Shown: positions 39,626-50,629 of the stretch, in pieces | Layout: each line of letters starts with the position of its first letter | How positions within the stretch are numbered: the stretch's first letter is position 1 | Assembly (NCBI GenBank): GCA_010094025.1 | Contig: ML991825.1 | Coordinates: 150,258 to 214,257, forward strand | Source of the DNA: Viridothelium virens | Lineage: Eukaryota > Ascomycota > Dothideomycetes > Trypetheliales > Trypetheliaceae | DNA: 64,000 bases | Reading direction: 5' to 3' | Program-made: the position numbers and the translations under genes | Notes under the pieces: generated by a model | Seen by the model: the letters and a program-made list of their open reading frames with translations, nothing else | What the model was told of the DNA's origin: nothing | The model's database searches: none

Positions 39626-41278
39626 CTATTTCGTGACAGGAATAGGACATCCAAGATTGGTAAAAGCCTCGCCACCGATAGCCGTAAGCGCAGCTTGGAG
39701 CGCTTGCACGCTGGGCTCGACAAAGCCGTTCAGGCTAGACGGGATTGGTCCTGCAACGAACTGGTAGAGCAAACAAGCAAGGTCAGATGGCTTTGCTGCC
39801 GTCAGATTACCACCTTGAACGTAAGGCGGGAAATCAATACCGACGAAAGTGCCATTGACACTTCCGCCAATTCCGACTGGGTACATGCTATACATCTCGA
39901 ATATTTGTGTGGCAACATCCAAGAGAGTGTATGGTGTGGCGCGCGATGTCCAATTATCAGGAATGCGCTCAGGAATGTGTACCCAAGTTCCATCAGGGCT
40001 CTGCTCGGCTCCAAAACTACAAGCCGTGTAAGAAGCAGAGTGCTTTGCGGGAAACTTCAGGATGCAACAACTTACAAAGTGGCTGTGTTGTTGAGGTTGG
40101 GCGCATAACCTTCCGTGCCAGAAGGGAAGAGCTCGTAGACGAAAGATGCAGCGCCATGCGTGAAGAGTCCAAGGGGACCGAAAAACCTGTTCGCCGGTGA
40201 GACCCTCAATTTCTGATGGATACTACTTAATGATGCTTACAACTGTGGATTATCACGTCTGCTCTGTTGGTAGCGTTGAAATCGGAACAACGCAAGACCG
40301 TCTAGGTCAAAAACACCGTTTGTCGTATTCGCCATCATACCAAACAATGTACCGTTGAAATCGAAATTATCTCCATCGCCGAGGAAGTAATCGTCTCGCG
40401 TTAAGGAGGTATCAGCTTCAAACTTATTATGACCATCAAGGCCAGGTTCGCTACCAGTCAAGGTAGGGCTGACTGATGTGCGAGTTGTTGCGTCACATCC
40501 GATGGAAAGCTTCGTCGTGGTCCAATCGCCGTCAGCGATATAAATCGAAAAGACTGCCAAAAAGTTTGCCAGGTCGTATCCCATATTGTAGACATTCTGC
40601 ACCGCATCAACTACCTCCGTATAGTTGGTGATGCCATCGCGAGAAAGAAACCCATCTGTCCATGGCCGTTAGCTTTGACAGTCACTACAGCCCGGCTCAG
40701 TGAGTTCTTACGATTAGCGGCAGCATTCAAACCTGGACAAGGACCTCTAATATCCTCATCGGTGGGCGCAATGAATTGGTGCGCGTCGTCGCCGGGAGCT
40801 GGAACTTGATAGCCTCCGACTCCCTTTCCTGGGACGCCTCCCTTTGCTCCATTGTAAGGGCTATATTCCCAGAAAGTCAAAAAATAAGTCAAAGCCCGTG
40901 AATCCCGGTTCGCTGACAGAAATCGTCTTTTGAAGGGAAAACATCAAAACTGCGAGGAGATTTCGCAGAAAAATTTTACTACAGTAGCGAAACACAGGAA
41001 AGCAAGATTGGAGTACTCACAAGGTGTCAGTTATGGGCGCTGCGCCCTCGTGGTTTGTATTGAAGGGGCAAGTTTCGGGTCCTCCAGGCTGGCCACCTCC
41101 GCTCTAATAATAAAGTCAGGCAAAAGGATCTTATCAGTTTCATTCAATGAAATAAAGAGCTAGAACCAACCTGCTGACGAGCAAGGAGATGATGGTTTTT
41201 GAGTCCAGGCTGATTGGCAACCCACGGAAACGGGGTTACGAGGCTTGCAAAGGAAACAAGAGTCAGAACAACCTTCAT
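39626..41278 (-). CDS. Secreted heme-thiolate peroxidase (chloroperoxidase/peroxygenase family)
   Basis: Six exons (41278-41171, 41103-41021, 40860-40712, 40655-40241, 40186-40076, 40016-39626) encode 418 aa. The N-terminus MKVVLTLVSFASLVTPFPW is a short signal peptide. The family heme-ligand motif PCP is present in DIRGPCPGLNAAAN, its Cys being the axial thiolate. The following distal motif reads FEADTSLTRDDYF, that is E-A-D in place of the E-H-D or E-G-D of characterised peroxygenases. The C-terminal domain has FGPLGLFTHGAASFVYELFPSG. The enzyme should use H2O2 outside the cell to oxygenate or halogenate substrates. It is divergent from a secreted GMC oxidoreductase. The intron at 41020-40861 (160 nt) is the longest and least certain. 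Confidence 0.87.
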
Positions 41279-42097
41279 TTTTTTATTCTTTGTAGATTAC
41301 TTTGACAAGAAGGGTATTGGTTGACAAAAATCAGAGTGTCAGGCAGTGGAGACTTACCGTACCTTACATCCATGATTTTGCTACTGGATAAGAATAATAA
41401 CAACAAGCTTCAAGTACCATCTGCCGAACAAGGAAATTTCTGCTACCGAGGCAAGCCTTCACATGTTAAGTTCTCGGCAGGTGCCGGTGTCAGGGTTAAC
41501 CGGAAATGTTACCCCAGAACAACTAGGGTTTTCCCAAAAAGTAAATTCCTTGTCAAACAGGGAGATGATCGTCCGTGCAAGAAACAAGTCACCAAAATTC
41601 GATGCGGACGCTTAACTTTCCCATCTGCCAAAGCCCAACGGCAACGGTATCTCTGCGATGCCCAAGTCCACATGCTTTTTTCCATCCGACCGATATGGGA
41701 TCTAAAGAACGCCATGTGACTTCTTTCCGATGTATCCAGTTGGTTGAGTACCTGAAGTACAAGCGCGGCAAAGATCGTTGACTGCCGGTACGTACAGCAC
41801 TATAGGCTATTATGGAGGTAGATCCCCCTATCTCACCCTAATCAAACTTTGAACCAACTTATTCCTTCCACATGTGAACCTCTGGCCAAGCGACCAAGCC
41901 TGTCAAGGTAAGCACGGCAAACAAGTCTAACGGTCTCATGCTATTACTTAATGCGGACACAGAACAACCTCTCCCTCGCGAGAGGGCAGCACCGTCTGTT
42001 GAATACGACGGTGAGGGGATATTCCGAGCCCCTGGATAATAATTACAATGAAGTTACCGCAGGTCGGTCGCCTTTCAATTCTTGCTTACGCAAAGTC
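41279..42097. promoter_or_regulatory. Divergent promoter region, peroxidase / GMC oxidoreductase
   Basis: About 820 bp between two head-to-head secreted oxidoreductase genes, giving the chance of joint control. The GMC frame is open from 41951, but 41951-42097 is more likely 5' UTR because the signal peptide begins at 42098. Short frames on both strands (for example 41321-41719) are not supported. Confidence 0.4.
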
Positions 42098-44029
42098 ATG
42101 CTGATGTTGCGCCAGCTTTTCGTAGCATTCGCCCTAGCGGCGTTGGGGCAGCTTGCAATTGCAGCTCCGACTGCCACGACGAACGAAACAGACTTGCAAT
42201 ATGAGTACATTATCGTTGGTAGCGGTGCTGGAGGTGGCCCGCTGGCATGTAGGTTGGCCATGGCCAATCATAGTGTTCTCCTAATCGAAGCTGGCAATGA
42301 TCAAAACGGAAACATCAACATATCCGTGCCCGGATATCAAGCTGTCGTTACTCAAGATCCCAAGCTCCGGTGGGATATGTTCGTCAATCACTACCAGGAT
42401 CAGGAACGGGCCATGAGAGACCCAAAGTACACCTATGAGATCGGTCCATATGAGTATCATGTGGGACCAGATCCTCCGGCCGACGCAACTCCCCTAGGGA
42501 TTCTATATCCTCGAGCCCAGGCTCTAGGAGGATGCATTTCGCACAATGCTCTCATCTGGATCACTCCACATGCAAGCGATTGGAACAACATCGCTCAAAT
42601 CACTGGCGACAACTCTTGGGTAGCGACAAATATGGATCAGTATCTTGATAAGGTTTACGAATGGCTGCCGACTGAACCCACAGACCCTACAATCTTGCTC
42701 AATGATACAATGTTGACACAACACTTGGCTGGCGGTGCTGCCGTCATGGGTGTCGGACCAGATCCCCTCAACGCCGTCACTGGCCTGGCTAACACACTCT
42801 TGAACGATCCAAATAACCGCGCAAACCCAGCACGCGACTCTACTCAAGGCTTTTACCAAATCCCGTTGATCATGAACGCCGGAACACGGACCGCAGTCCG
42901 CGAACACATTCAGTCTACGGTCGCACAAGGTTATCCTCTTACGGTTCGCCAGAATTCCTTTGTCACAAAGATTAACTTTGACACGTCTGGATCCACTCCA
43001 GCGGCAACGGGAGTCGAGTTTCTCGATGGAGAGTATCTGTATCGCGCAAGTCCTCTCAGCGGTGGGACCGGGACGCCAGGGTCGGCCACAGCCTCCAAAG
43101 AAGTTATCATCTCTGGCGGTACTTACAATACAGTTCAACTTCTCAAGCTAAGCGGTATCGGGCCCGCCGATGAACTGCAAAGCTTCAACATCTCGACCGT
43201 CAGCAATCTTCCCGGAGTGGGCACGAATATGCAAGATCGCTATGAGATCCCGGTGAATGTGCAACACGGCAATGACTTCAACATACTCAACGGATGCACA
43301 TTTGATGGGAAAGCGCATGACGGCTGTCTACCCAAATGGGAGAACAATCCATATGTGCTAGCCCAGAGAGGAGCGTATGCAACGAACGGGCTCGCCGCGA
43401 CAATGGGAGTCAACTCGAAATTCGCCGCGGATTCGGACATCGATCTCTACATTTTCGGGGGCCCGGTCGACTTCACCGGCTATTTCCCGCAGTGGGGAGA
43501 TGCAGCTGTGGCGGATCACAGTCACTTCTCTTGGTACACGCTCAAAGCGCATACACGCAACAAGGCCGGGACGGTCCAGCTCCGATCGGCTGACCCTCTG
43601 GATACGCCGTTGATCAACTTCAACTATTTCGATACCGGGACCACGGAAGGCGGAGCTGACAATCTGGACTTGCAAGCCATGGTGCAAGCCATCAATATGT
43701 CGCGGGAAGCTCTTTCGCAGTACTACGATTATTCGATTCTGTTGGGTGATAGCTTTACTGAGCAGGAACCGGGTCCGGCCGTGCAGTCTGATGACGACAT
43801 CGGACAATACATCAAGGATCGTGCCTGGGGGCATCATGCGTCTTGTTCCTGTCCGATAGGGGCTGACGACGATCCGAACGCTGTGCTTGATTCGCAATTC
43901 CGGGTACGCGGAGTTCAAAATCTGCGCGTGGTAGACGCCAGCGTTTTCCCAGCTATTCCGGGTATCTTCATTCAGGCGCCTATCCTCATGGTCAGCGAGA
44001 AGGCCGCTGACGTGATATTGAATGGCTAA
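42098..44029 (+). CDS. Secreted GMC oxidoreductase 1
   Basis: An intronless gene of 643 aa from the ATG at 42098. The start MLMLRQLFVAFALAALGQLA is a signal peptide with a likely cut near AIAAPT. The FAD-binding GxGxxGG motif is IIVGSGAGGGPLACRLA, ending in LLIEAGND. The second GMC signature lies around ISGGTYNTVQLLKLSGIGP. The catalytic histidine is in AWGHHASCSCPIG near the C-terminus, before VVDASVFPAIPG; the usual second His/Asn region reads IPGIFIQAPI. Such flavoenzymes oxidise alcohols or sugars, commonly passing electrons to O2 to form H2O2. I chose this start over the upstream in-frame Met at 41951 because only this one gives a signal peptide. It is divergent from the peroxidase and convergent with a second GMC gene. 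Confidence 0.9.
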   Translation: MLMLRQLFVAFALAALGQLAIAAPTATTNETDLQYEYIIVGSGAGGGPLACRLAMANHSVLLIEAGNDQNGNINISVPGYQAVVTQDPKLRWDMFVNHYQDQERAMRDPKYTYEIGPYEYHVGPDPPADATPLGILYPRAQALGGCISHNALIWITPHASDWNNIAQITGDNSWVATNMDQYLDKVYEWLPTEPTDPTILLNDTMLTQHLAGGAAVMGVGPDPLNAVTGLANTLLNDPNNRANPARDSTQGFYQIPLIMNAGTRTAVREHIQSTVAQGYPLTVRQNSFVTKINFDTSGSTPAATGVEFLDGEYLYRASPLSGGTGTPGSATASKEVIISGGTYNTVQLLKLSGIGPADELQSFNISTVSNLPGVGTNMQDRYEIPVNVQHGNDFNILNGCTFDGKAHDGCLPKWENNPYVLAQRGAYATNGLAATMGVNSKFAADSDIDLYIFGGPVDFTGYFPQWGDAAVADHSHFSWYTLKAHTRNKAGTVQLRSADPLDTPLINFNYFDTGTTEGGADNLDLQAMVQAINMSREALSQYYDYSILLGDSFTEQEPGPAVQSDDDIGQYIKDRAWGHHASCSCPIGADDDPNAVLDSQFRVRGVQNLRVVDASVFPAIPGIFIQAPILMVSEKAADVILNG

Positions 44030-44646
44030 ATATCAGCGTTCACTTGCTATGAGATGTCTTGATGTATCATCTGGATAAGTTGTTCAGATGGAGATTTTTT
44101 TTCATGTCTTCCTGACTTGTCAATAGTGTACAGAGTACTCCGTAGATAGAGTTTCAATTTGTAAATCGATGGTCCACATTGAAGCTGATACCTTCTACGG
44201 CGTTCAAAGACGAGCTCTCTACAAGGCGGGCTAGAGTTTCTGAAGATATTGCAGTTCTTACGAGAGACAACCCTTGCAACTGCGCCAGGGAGTTTCTAAT
44301 AACGGGGCCTTTTGTTGGAAGCACCACTGTCATCATGCACGTGATCGCACTGCCTCATCTGAGGTAGGTACTCCGTAGATAAGGTAAGATAGAACCCGTC
44401 ACCTCCTATCTTTAGGATGCAGACATTCATGCACCATTATCCTGTTCATTTGGTGACGCGAACACTTTCGACATCCGGTTTATGACAAAGTCTAGGAGCA
44501 AAAATGATCCCAATTGAGCTTAGACCAGTGCTCCATGTATGAGCGTCCCATAATTATTTAGCACATTCAAAGGCTGAGGCATTTACTCTGAAAGGATTTT
44601 CCGTTGTTTCCAACCTGATACAGCGCGCTGCAGATTCTGTGAGTCA
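44030..44646. other. Intergenic region between two convergent GMC genes
   Basis: About 620 bp of shared 3' flank. The motif GTACTCCGTAGATA occurs twice (near 44132 and 44369), a short direct repeat about 235 bp apart. No gene recognised. Confidence 0.4.
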
Positions 44647-46721
44647 TCACTGACCGTTCTTGATATCATCAGCAATCTTCTCCGCCAGCATGTATATGGT
44701 ACTCTGCGGATGCCCAGGCGGCAATAATGCAAAGGCACTTGCATCGACTACCCTCACTCCTTGAACGCCGATCACCCTTGCTTTACTATCTACAACTGCA
44801 TTCGGATCATCAACGGATCCCATGCGACAGGTAACACTGGCATGCCAAACTGTCTGCACGGTATTTGCGATGGTGTTGAGGATATCTGCGTCCGACTGAA
44901 CTGCTTTACCTGGGAAATACTCGTCTCCGATCACAATTTGCTGCATGAATTTAGACGCAAAGGCGGCGCGGACCCTCTTGTAGGCAGCTATAGCGACAGC
45001 CTGATCAGTGGGGTCCGTGAGCCAGTTCGGATCGATGAGAGGCAAATCAGCGGCTGACGTTGATGATAGAGTGACTGTTCCGCGCGATAGGGGAGCTACG
45101 AGAGTGCCCAGGATTGTGGCATATTGTCGCCCGTCTTTGGGTTGATCCATGAAAAGGTCGCCGAAGTCTCCAACATATCCCGAAGCCGAGATATACTCAA
45201 TTTCTGGCCAATCTGCGGGAAATTGGGCAAGAGCTGCCTGAGTCTGGGCGCTGAAATTCGATCGCATCGACTGAGGAACCTTTTCCCAACCGAGGAAATC
45301 AGCAACCGGATTAGTGAAAGGACCTTCCTGGAAAGTTGTGAAATTTGTCAACTGGGCAGCAGTATATACGTCATCCTGTGGTAAGTTAGAAGGAAGCTAT
45401 TCACGCGTTGGGAAAAATCCCCTACATTGGCAAGTTTGGTCAAAGTATCAACCTGAACGGGGTAGCTCGGTCCGAAAAAGACGTGATCTGTCAAATTCTC
45501 CCCAACTCCCGGACGATCAGCAACCACGGGAATTCCAAGACTTTGAAGCTGAGCAGCAGGTCCGACACCTGACAGCATAAGTACTTGCGGGCTTTGAAAT
45601 GCACCGGCGGAGACGATGACTTCTTTGTTGGCCGACAGAATAAAGGGGACACCCGCGCTTGACGCCCGGACTCCAGTAGCAGTTTTGTTTCCATCGAAAA
45701 GAATTTTCTCGCCTACACTAGCTGTGTACACTTTGAGATTACTATACGCGGATGCTGCGTCAAGGAAGGAAGTTTGTGAGGAATCTCGATTCTCATTGGA
45801 CGGATTAATAGTCGAGGAGCAATACTGGGCACCCAAAAGACTTCCACTGTTGAAATCCTCCACAGTGGGGATCCCGATTTCACTGAAAGAACCTTGGATG
45901 TAAGAGCTGAATGGCTGAGCGTAGTTGGCGTATGAAACAGACAAGGGCCCGGCCGTTGGACTAAAAGCCGACGGATTGTATTGTGCGGACGCATTTGAGG
46001 CTCGCTTTGCGGTATTTGGTGGTGTAAAGGCGACAGATTTCTTGAAATACTGCTGAAGATTGTCCCAGGTATAGCTCTGGTCTCCCACTTGGTCCGCCCA
46101 CTTCTGGTAGGAATCAACGGTCCCTCGCTGGTAGATCATAAAATTCCTGGCCGAGCTGGCTCACGCCGTTAGTATCAGCTGCTGAATCATCTGAGGCTGT
46201 CTACCTTCCACCGAGACACTTTCCTCGGGCATAATGTGTCGTCCTACCATTGCCGCCTTTTTGCGGCTGCGTAAAAAAGCTCCAATCAATAAGAGGATTG
46301 TTGTCCTGAGCGTCGCTCCCGCAAAATAGGACGTCTCCTCCTGGAGTGGAAGCGATCAAAGGACTGGTGACCTCATACAATGATCCTGCCTCATGGTTGG
46401 TATCTGACTGAAAGATATTCGAAGCAGTTTCAGTGACCGGTACGTACCCGCTTCAATGACGGCAACTGTTGTCTGAGGGTCTTCGGCAAGACGTTTCGCT
46501 ATAGCTAGACCTCCCGTCCCTCCACCGACCACAACATAGTCTAGAAGAAAGTAAGTCTTAAGGAAAAGTGAAAGAGCGTCATTTTTACCGAAGCTAGCAT
46601 TTTGGCCAACAGCACCTTGCAAGCCTGCCAAAATTCCGCTCAACTGCCTTTTGCTGTATGGGTGCGGGGCACTAAATGCCACCGCAGCAAAGACAACACT
46701 CAGAAGGGTCCAAGTGAGCAT
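44647..46721 (-). CDS. Secreted GMC oxidoreductase 2
   Basis: Five exons (46721-46589, 46540-46448, 46385-46205, 46146-45426, 45375-44647) encode 618 aa. The signal peptide is [20 protein letters not shown], followed by a KR site (YSKRQL) that may be cut by a Kex2-type protease. The FAD motif is [18 protein letters not shown], the second signature is [19 protein letters not shown], and the catalytic His is in [11 protein letters not shown], with a second His in GHPQSTIY. Aryl-alcohol or glucose/choline oxidase-like activity is typical. The gene differs strongly from GMC 1 and is cut by introns that GMC 1 lacks, so the two are not a recent tandem copy. Several N-glycosylation sites (NAS, NRT-type) fit secretion. 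Confidence 0.9.
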
Positions 46722-48911
46722 GTTGAGAAGTTCCTGAAGGCAAATGCTCTAAATGTTGGTGGATAAAGGCATTTACATGATCTAAAATTAAAAGATCTGG
46801 CCACGTTCAGATACGTCAACTGTCCATGTGCTCTCCGAGGACGCATGTATCGCTTTAATGCAAGATGTAGGAAAGACGCACGTGAGAATCATGCCAATGA
46901 TCCCCTATTCCGATGAATTTTGTTTGGAATGACGCCAAACCTCATGGGGCTCAAATGCTGTCCACGCTAGACCAGGACTCCTAGTCATGCACTGCTCAGG
47001 TATCGTATGTACGGAGTACATACAAGTACTTTGCCGAAGATAATGGTGTTCTGGAGCGTCCGGCACACATTCCGAGCGCGTTTTCTGATCCCGAGCAGCC
47101 TAAAAACTGAAGGATGGTTTGATCGTTCGATGAGTTTCATGATGTCCGAGGCGTATTGAGGCGTTGTGGGGTTTCCGAGCATATCACAACACAATAAGGT
47201 TTTTTAGCTCGCATACAGAACTTGTATTATTGCAAAGCTCTGCCTCGATTTGCCCTGCCCAGGGGATGGGTTAGGCCTGAATGGGATGATCGGCAGGGTC
47301 CGCCGAGGAATGAGGTCGGTATCAACAGAAAACATGAAAACAGCATGTGAGTTCGAAGCGCAAAACCTTGAAAGCCATATTTGCCGTATCTCTACTGCGG
47401 GGTGTGGTGTGCACCGTTCCGCACTTTTTTTTGCCTCTGGACGAGAGTTGTACAGGAGGTCTTGTGCATGCAGAATTTAGGGGAGGCATTTTCGTGCGGC
47501 TGCGTTTCCCCTGGTCACGCGTTTCCAGACTTAGAACAGCCTACCGACGACCGGGGCTCACATTGCTCGCGAAAAGGATCCACTCCACTCTGCAAAAGGT
47601 GTCTGGATATTGTACGCGTTTCGGAACAGTGTACGCATAATAGCAGTCACGAAAAGGGTGGTAGGCGTTCCGAAAGTGGATACACGCGTGGACGACGCGG
47701 AAGCAAAGGATCAGCTCCTTCTCGCCAACACGCGGCCGAGAAGTGCAGCCTCTGTAGAGCACCTTTGGAAAGGGTCAGGCCTTCTTCTAATATTGCCATT
47801 CGAGATAAGGGATTCTTCGTGTCGGATACCAGATCTTAACAGTAAGCTCCCTTGGAACATATCAGCCCGAAAACACCATCGTAGGTTGAAGAGCTACAGC
47901 ATGTAGTATCCTTGGGACTGCCGTGCGACCAGGAGATTCAAAGCTACTTGAAGCGGCAGTAAGTGCCACCTACAGATCATGAAGACACTGTATTCAATGC
48001 GCTCAAACGCTAGCCATCATGTTGATTGATCAGCTCCGCTTGCGGACCATGAGTTTTCAGTCCTGAACATCTAATTACACCATTTCTGCCACTTCTCGAC
48101 CCCCACAAGTGACGATTCAATTATGCGAAGATCTTCCATATTTCGTACTTCAAAGTAGCCCAGCTCTAAGCAAACTCGCCATATCCAGAGCCAATCCGTG
48201 ACCAGAAACCCCTAATCGAGCCCGATCTGTTTGGGGGCCTCCTTGGACTAGAAGGGCTGCTCTGAAAGGATCTGAAGAAGCGTGTCCCAGACTGGATACC
48301 TCGCAATCGGGGTTGCACTTGGGGATGAAAATATAGAATTTAGTCCGACTCCGTCTTAGCTATCTCGAAAGAGTTTTACTGAGTCCGAACTCTAGGTTCT
48401 TAAAGCTTTAGAATGGATTGAGAAGCCTCCAGCAATGTCTCTTTCCCATCAAAGTCACATCTTGTAGCATTCTTAGCCAACGTGATTGGATCATCTTTCC
48501 GGGCCAGATATCATCCACTTCATGGATGATAGCGATCCATCGTGAAGAACAATTAGTCGGCATTCTTGCTCGATATGGTCCATAAGTACCAAAATCGTCC
48601 CCTGCTTGAACTCGTGCGGAGGATGCTCGAGCCGCAACAAGGTTTCAGGATTTTGAACCTGCAGGACAGCACCAAGGACTCTAGGAAAGGAACCTCAAAT
48701 CCAGACTCAGGGAGCATTGCCGACTACAGTGCATGCCAATTTTTCTGCAAAGCTGGTGGGTGGGAATGCCTAGTGAAATAGACCTTATCCTTCAAAGCCT
48801 CCTCAGTAGTCAAGTGTCGGTAATCTGCGATTTTATGAATCGGCGTTCCAGTTATCAAGTTCATGGGCACTGGGAAACTGCCATCGTCAACAATGTGGCC
48901 CTCGAGACTAT
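46722..48911. other. Gene-poor stretch upstream of GMC 2
   Basis: About 2.2 kb with overlapping short frames on both strands (47250-47910) but no recognisable protein. The first few hundred bases are the GMC 2 promoter. The part next to 48911 borders a truncated transposase and may be decayed transposon DNA. No RNA gene recognised. Confidence 0.35.
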
Positions 48912-49478
48912 TTATGCACCACCACTAGCATCCTGGTTATTCGCGTGGGCAACAACACTGGAGTTCTTAACAGCCAACACAGTACCCCGCTCATCCATGT
49001 TATAGACGTCTTCAGCTCGGATATTGAGGCGTATTCGTGTCGCCTCAAAGAGATTAAGAAACGCCTGCACCTGCTCAAGTGAAGCATATTCTGATTTCTT
49101 CTCATCAATTCTTCGCCCAATCTTGGTGGCAATGTCAGGGTTCCTTCGTATAAAGTTATTTACCCAAAGCTTGCCAAGGGGTGCTTGATCGCCAGAGATA
49201 TAGAGGACGCGTGCAGCCATTTCGCGAAGCCGGGTGTGGCTAGGAGGAAATCCGCGTCCATCTTCTTCGAGTATCCAATTCTTCAAAAACACCTCTTGTT
49301 CAGGGCTCAACCTCTGTTGATGTTCATGAGCGGAACGCGCAGATTGACTACCGCGTAGTCGTGCAGCGAAGGTGCTCCTAGGGATACCGTACGCATCAGT
49401 GCATTTGGCCATGGACGAGAGAACACCTACGCGATAATCTGCGATAGCTTTTTCGATAGTAAGCTCACGTTCATCCAT
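48912..49478 (-). mobile_element. Truncated pogo/Tigger-type transposase
   Basis: A frame of 188 aa starting MDERELTIEKAIADYR. Residues 1-50 look like a Psq-type helix-turn-helix (AYGIPRSTFAARLRG), residues 60-130 like a CENP-B/Tc5-type DNA-binding domain (EQEVFLKNWILEEDGRGFPPSH), and the DDE domain begins with YNMDERG, which carries the first catalytic Asp. The frame then stops at ASGGA. Downstream sequence (below 48912) shows no remaining DDE segment, so the last two catalytic acids are missing and the copy cannot be active alone. It marks a cut-and-paste element of class II. Terminal repeats were not found. Confidence 0.8.
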
Positions 49479-49831
49479 TCTGCGGCAATGGTGGAGGAAT
49501 CAGACGAAAGTTAAGGTTTTGGGAAGTAAACGCGGTGAGTGGACGAACACCCTGAATGGGCGAACTCTCTACTATTGGCTAATTTACGGCAGTGGTCCAA
49601 GCTCATGGTATACAGCACCGTACGTACGGGCCTTTATAGAAATTTGCTCGACACTTCTTACGCCGCCTGGTGGACCGCGGTGAATGCAGGCTATCCATAT
49701 ATCCAAGAGAATTGTTCCTAGCTTACTTCTTAGATGGCCACCCTCGCACGCAGCCAGACCTTAGCTTACACAGCCATCACTAGCACATGAGTCCAGGTAC
49801 TCTAGGCAGCGACTTCTCTCATACCATGTAG
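49479..49831. other. Divergent stretch between transposase remnant and macro-domain gene
   Basis: About 350 bp. The part next to 49479 is probably the 5' flank of the transposon. No gene recognised; a 60-codon frame at 49539-49721 has no known content. Confidence 0.3.
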
Positions 49832-50629
49832 ATGAATGTACTCCATGCATTCAAAGGTCTCATCTCAGTGCCGTTCATGATGTCTACTTCTTCAGATCAA
49901 TCATCAGTCATCCCACATATACACTTACTATGCATGAAGGAGGAATACACAGAAGCTTTCAGGACCGTCGTCTCGAAGCTTGAGCTACCCTCAAGCGTGC
50001 ATATTACGCATCACAACGATCGTCTCGGGGGCCTCGAGTCAAGCATCAAATTCGACTGCGTAGTCTCGCCTGCAAACTCGTACGGTCTCCTCGACGGCGG
50101 TTTCGACGACGCCATTTCACGCGCCTTTTCTCCGATTGACAACTACTACGCGCTAACTCGCCATGTTCAAACGGAGCTCTACAAGCAACATCGAGGCTTC
50201 GCGCCGCCTGGCACATGCACACTCGTTTCAATTCCAAAAGAGTACGCTGACCAGTCAAGGACTGGCGACCGCTGGGGCTGCCGATGGCTTGCGCTATGCC
50301 CGACAATGAGAGTTCCGGAGAATGCGGGCTGGAATCGTGAGGTTGTGTATGAGTGTGTTTGGAGCCTACTCTGCGCCATTGACCGACACAACAGGAGTGC
50401 GAAGGCCTCCGGTAACGCGGGACCAGGCGAGTCGGGGATTAGTTCTGTATTGATGACACCTCTCGCTACGGGCGTAGGCCGTATCAGCGCGAAGAAGTGG
50501 GCTAATCAGGCTGTGCTCGCGATCAAACATTTTATCTACGCGGTTGACAATGCTGCAGAATGCAGTGCACTTGACTGGGCTCAGGTTACAAAATTTAGCG
50601 AAGAGGTGGCCAAAACTCATAAAATGTGA
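49832..50629 (+). CDS. Macro-domain-like protein
   Basis: An intronless gene of 265 aa, or 249 aa if the ATG at 49880 (MSTSSDQSSV) is used. The signature VVSPANSYGLLDGGFDDAI matches the ADP-ribose-binding loop of macro domains (the usual NAAN is NSYG here), and a later loop SSVLMTPLATGVGRI matches the second, phosphate-contacting loop. Macro domains bind or remove ADP-ribose. The glycine-rich second loop is kept (TGVGRI), so ligand binding is plausible. No partner ADP-ribosyltransferase is seen nearby. It is flanked by a transposase remnant and a Ysc84-type gene, neither of which suggests a pathway. Confidence 0.82.
   Translation: MNVLHAFKGLISVPFMMSTSSDQSSVIPHIHLLCMKEEYTEAFRTVVSKLELPSSVHITHHNDRLGGLESSIKFDCVVSPANSYGLLDGGFDDAISRAFSPIDNYYALTRHVQTELYKQHRGFAPPGTCTLVSIPKEYADQSRTGDRWGCRWLALCPTMRVPENAGWNREVVYECVWSLLCAIDRHNRSAKASGNAGPGESGISSVLMTPLATGVGRISAKKWANQAVLAIKHFIYAVDNAAECSALDWAQVTKFSEEVAKTHKM

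Noticed and set aside
39626-41278. Heme-thiolate peroxidase as the halogenase of the NRPS product
   Set aside because: It has a signal peptide and sits with secreted oxidases beyond the ankyrin gene, so an intracellular tailoring role is not supported.
42524-43918. Two long antisense frames within GMC oxidoreductase 1
   Set aside because: The plus strand is a complete GMC protein; the antisense products have no recognisable content.
44132-44382. Direct repeat GTACTCCGTAGATA as a transposon end
   Set aside because: The copies are short, direct rather than inverted, and enclose no element-like sequence.
47250-47910. Overlapping frames on both strands suggesting a gene
   Set aside because: None starts in good context or shows a domain, signal peptide or intron pattern; the frames contradict each other.
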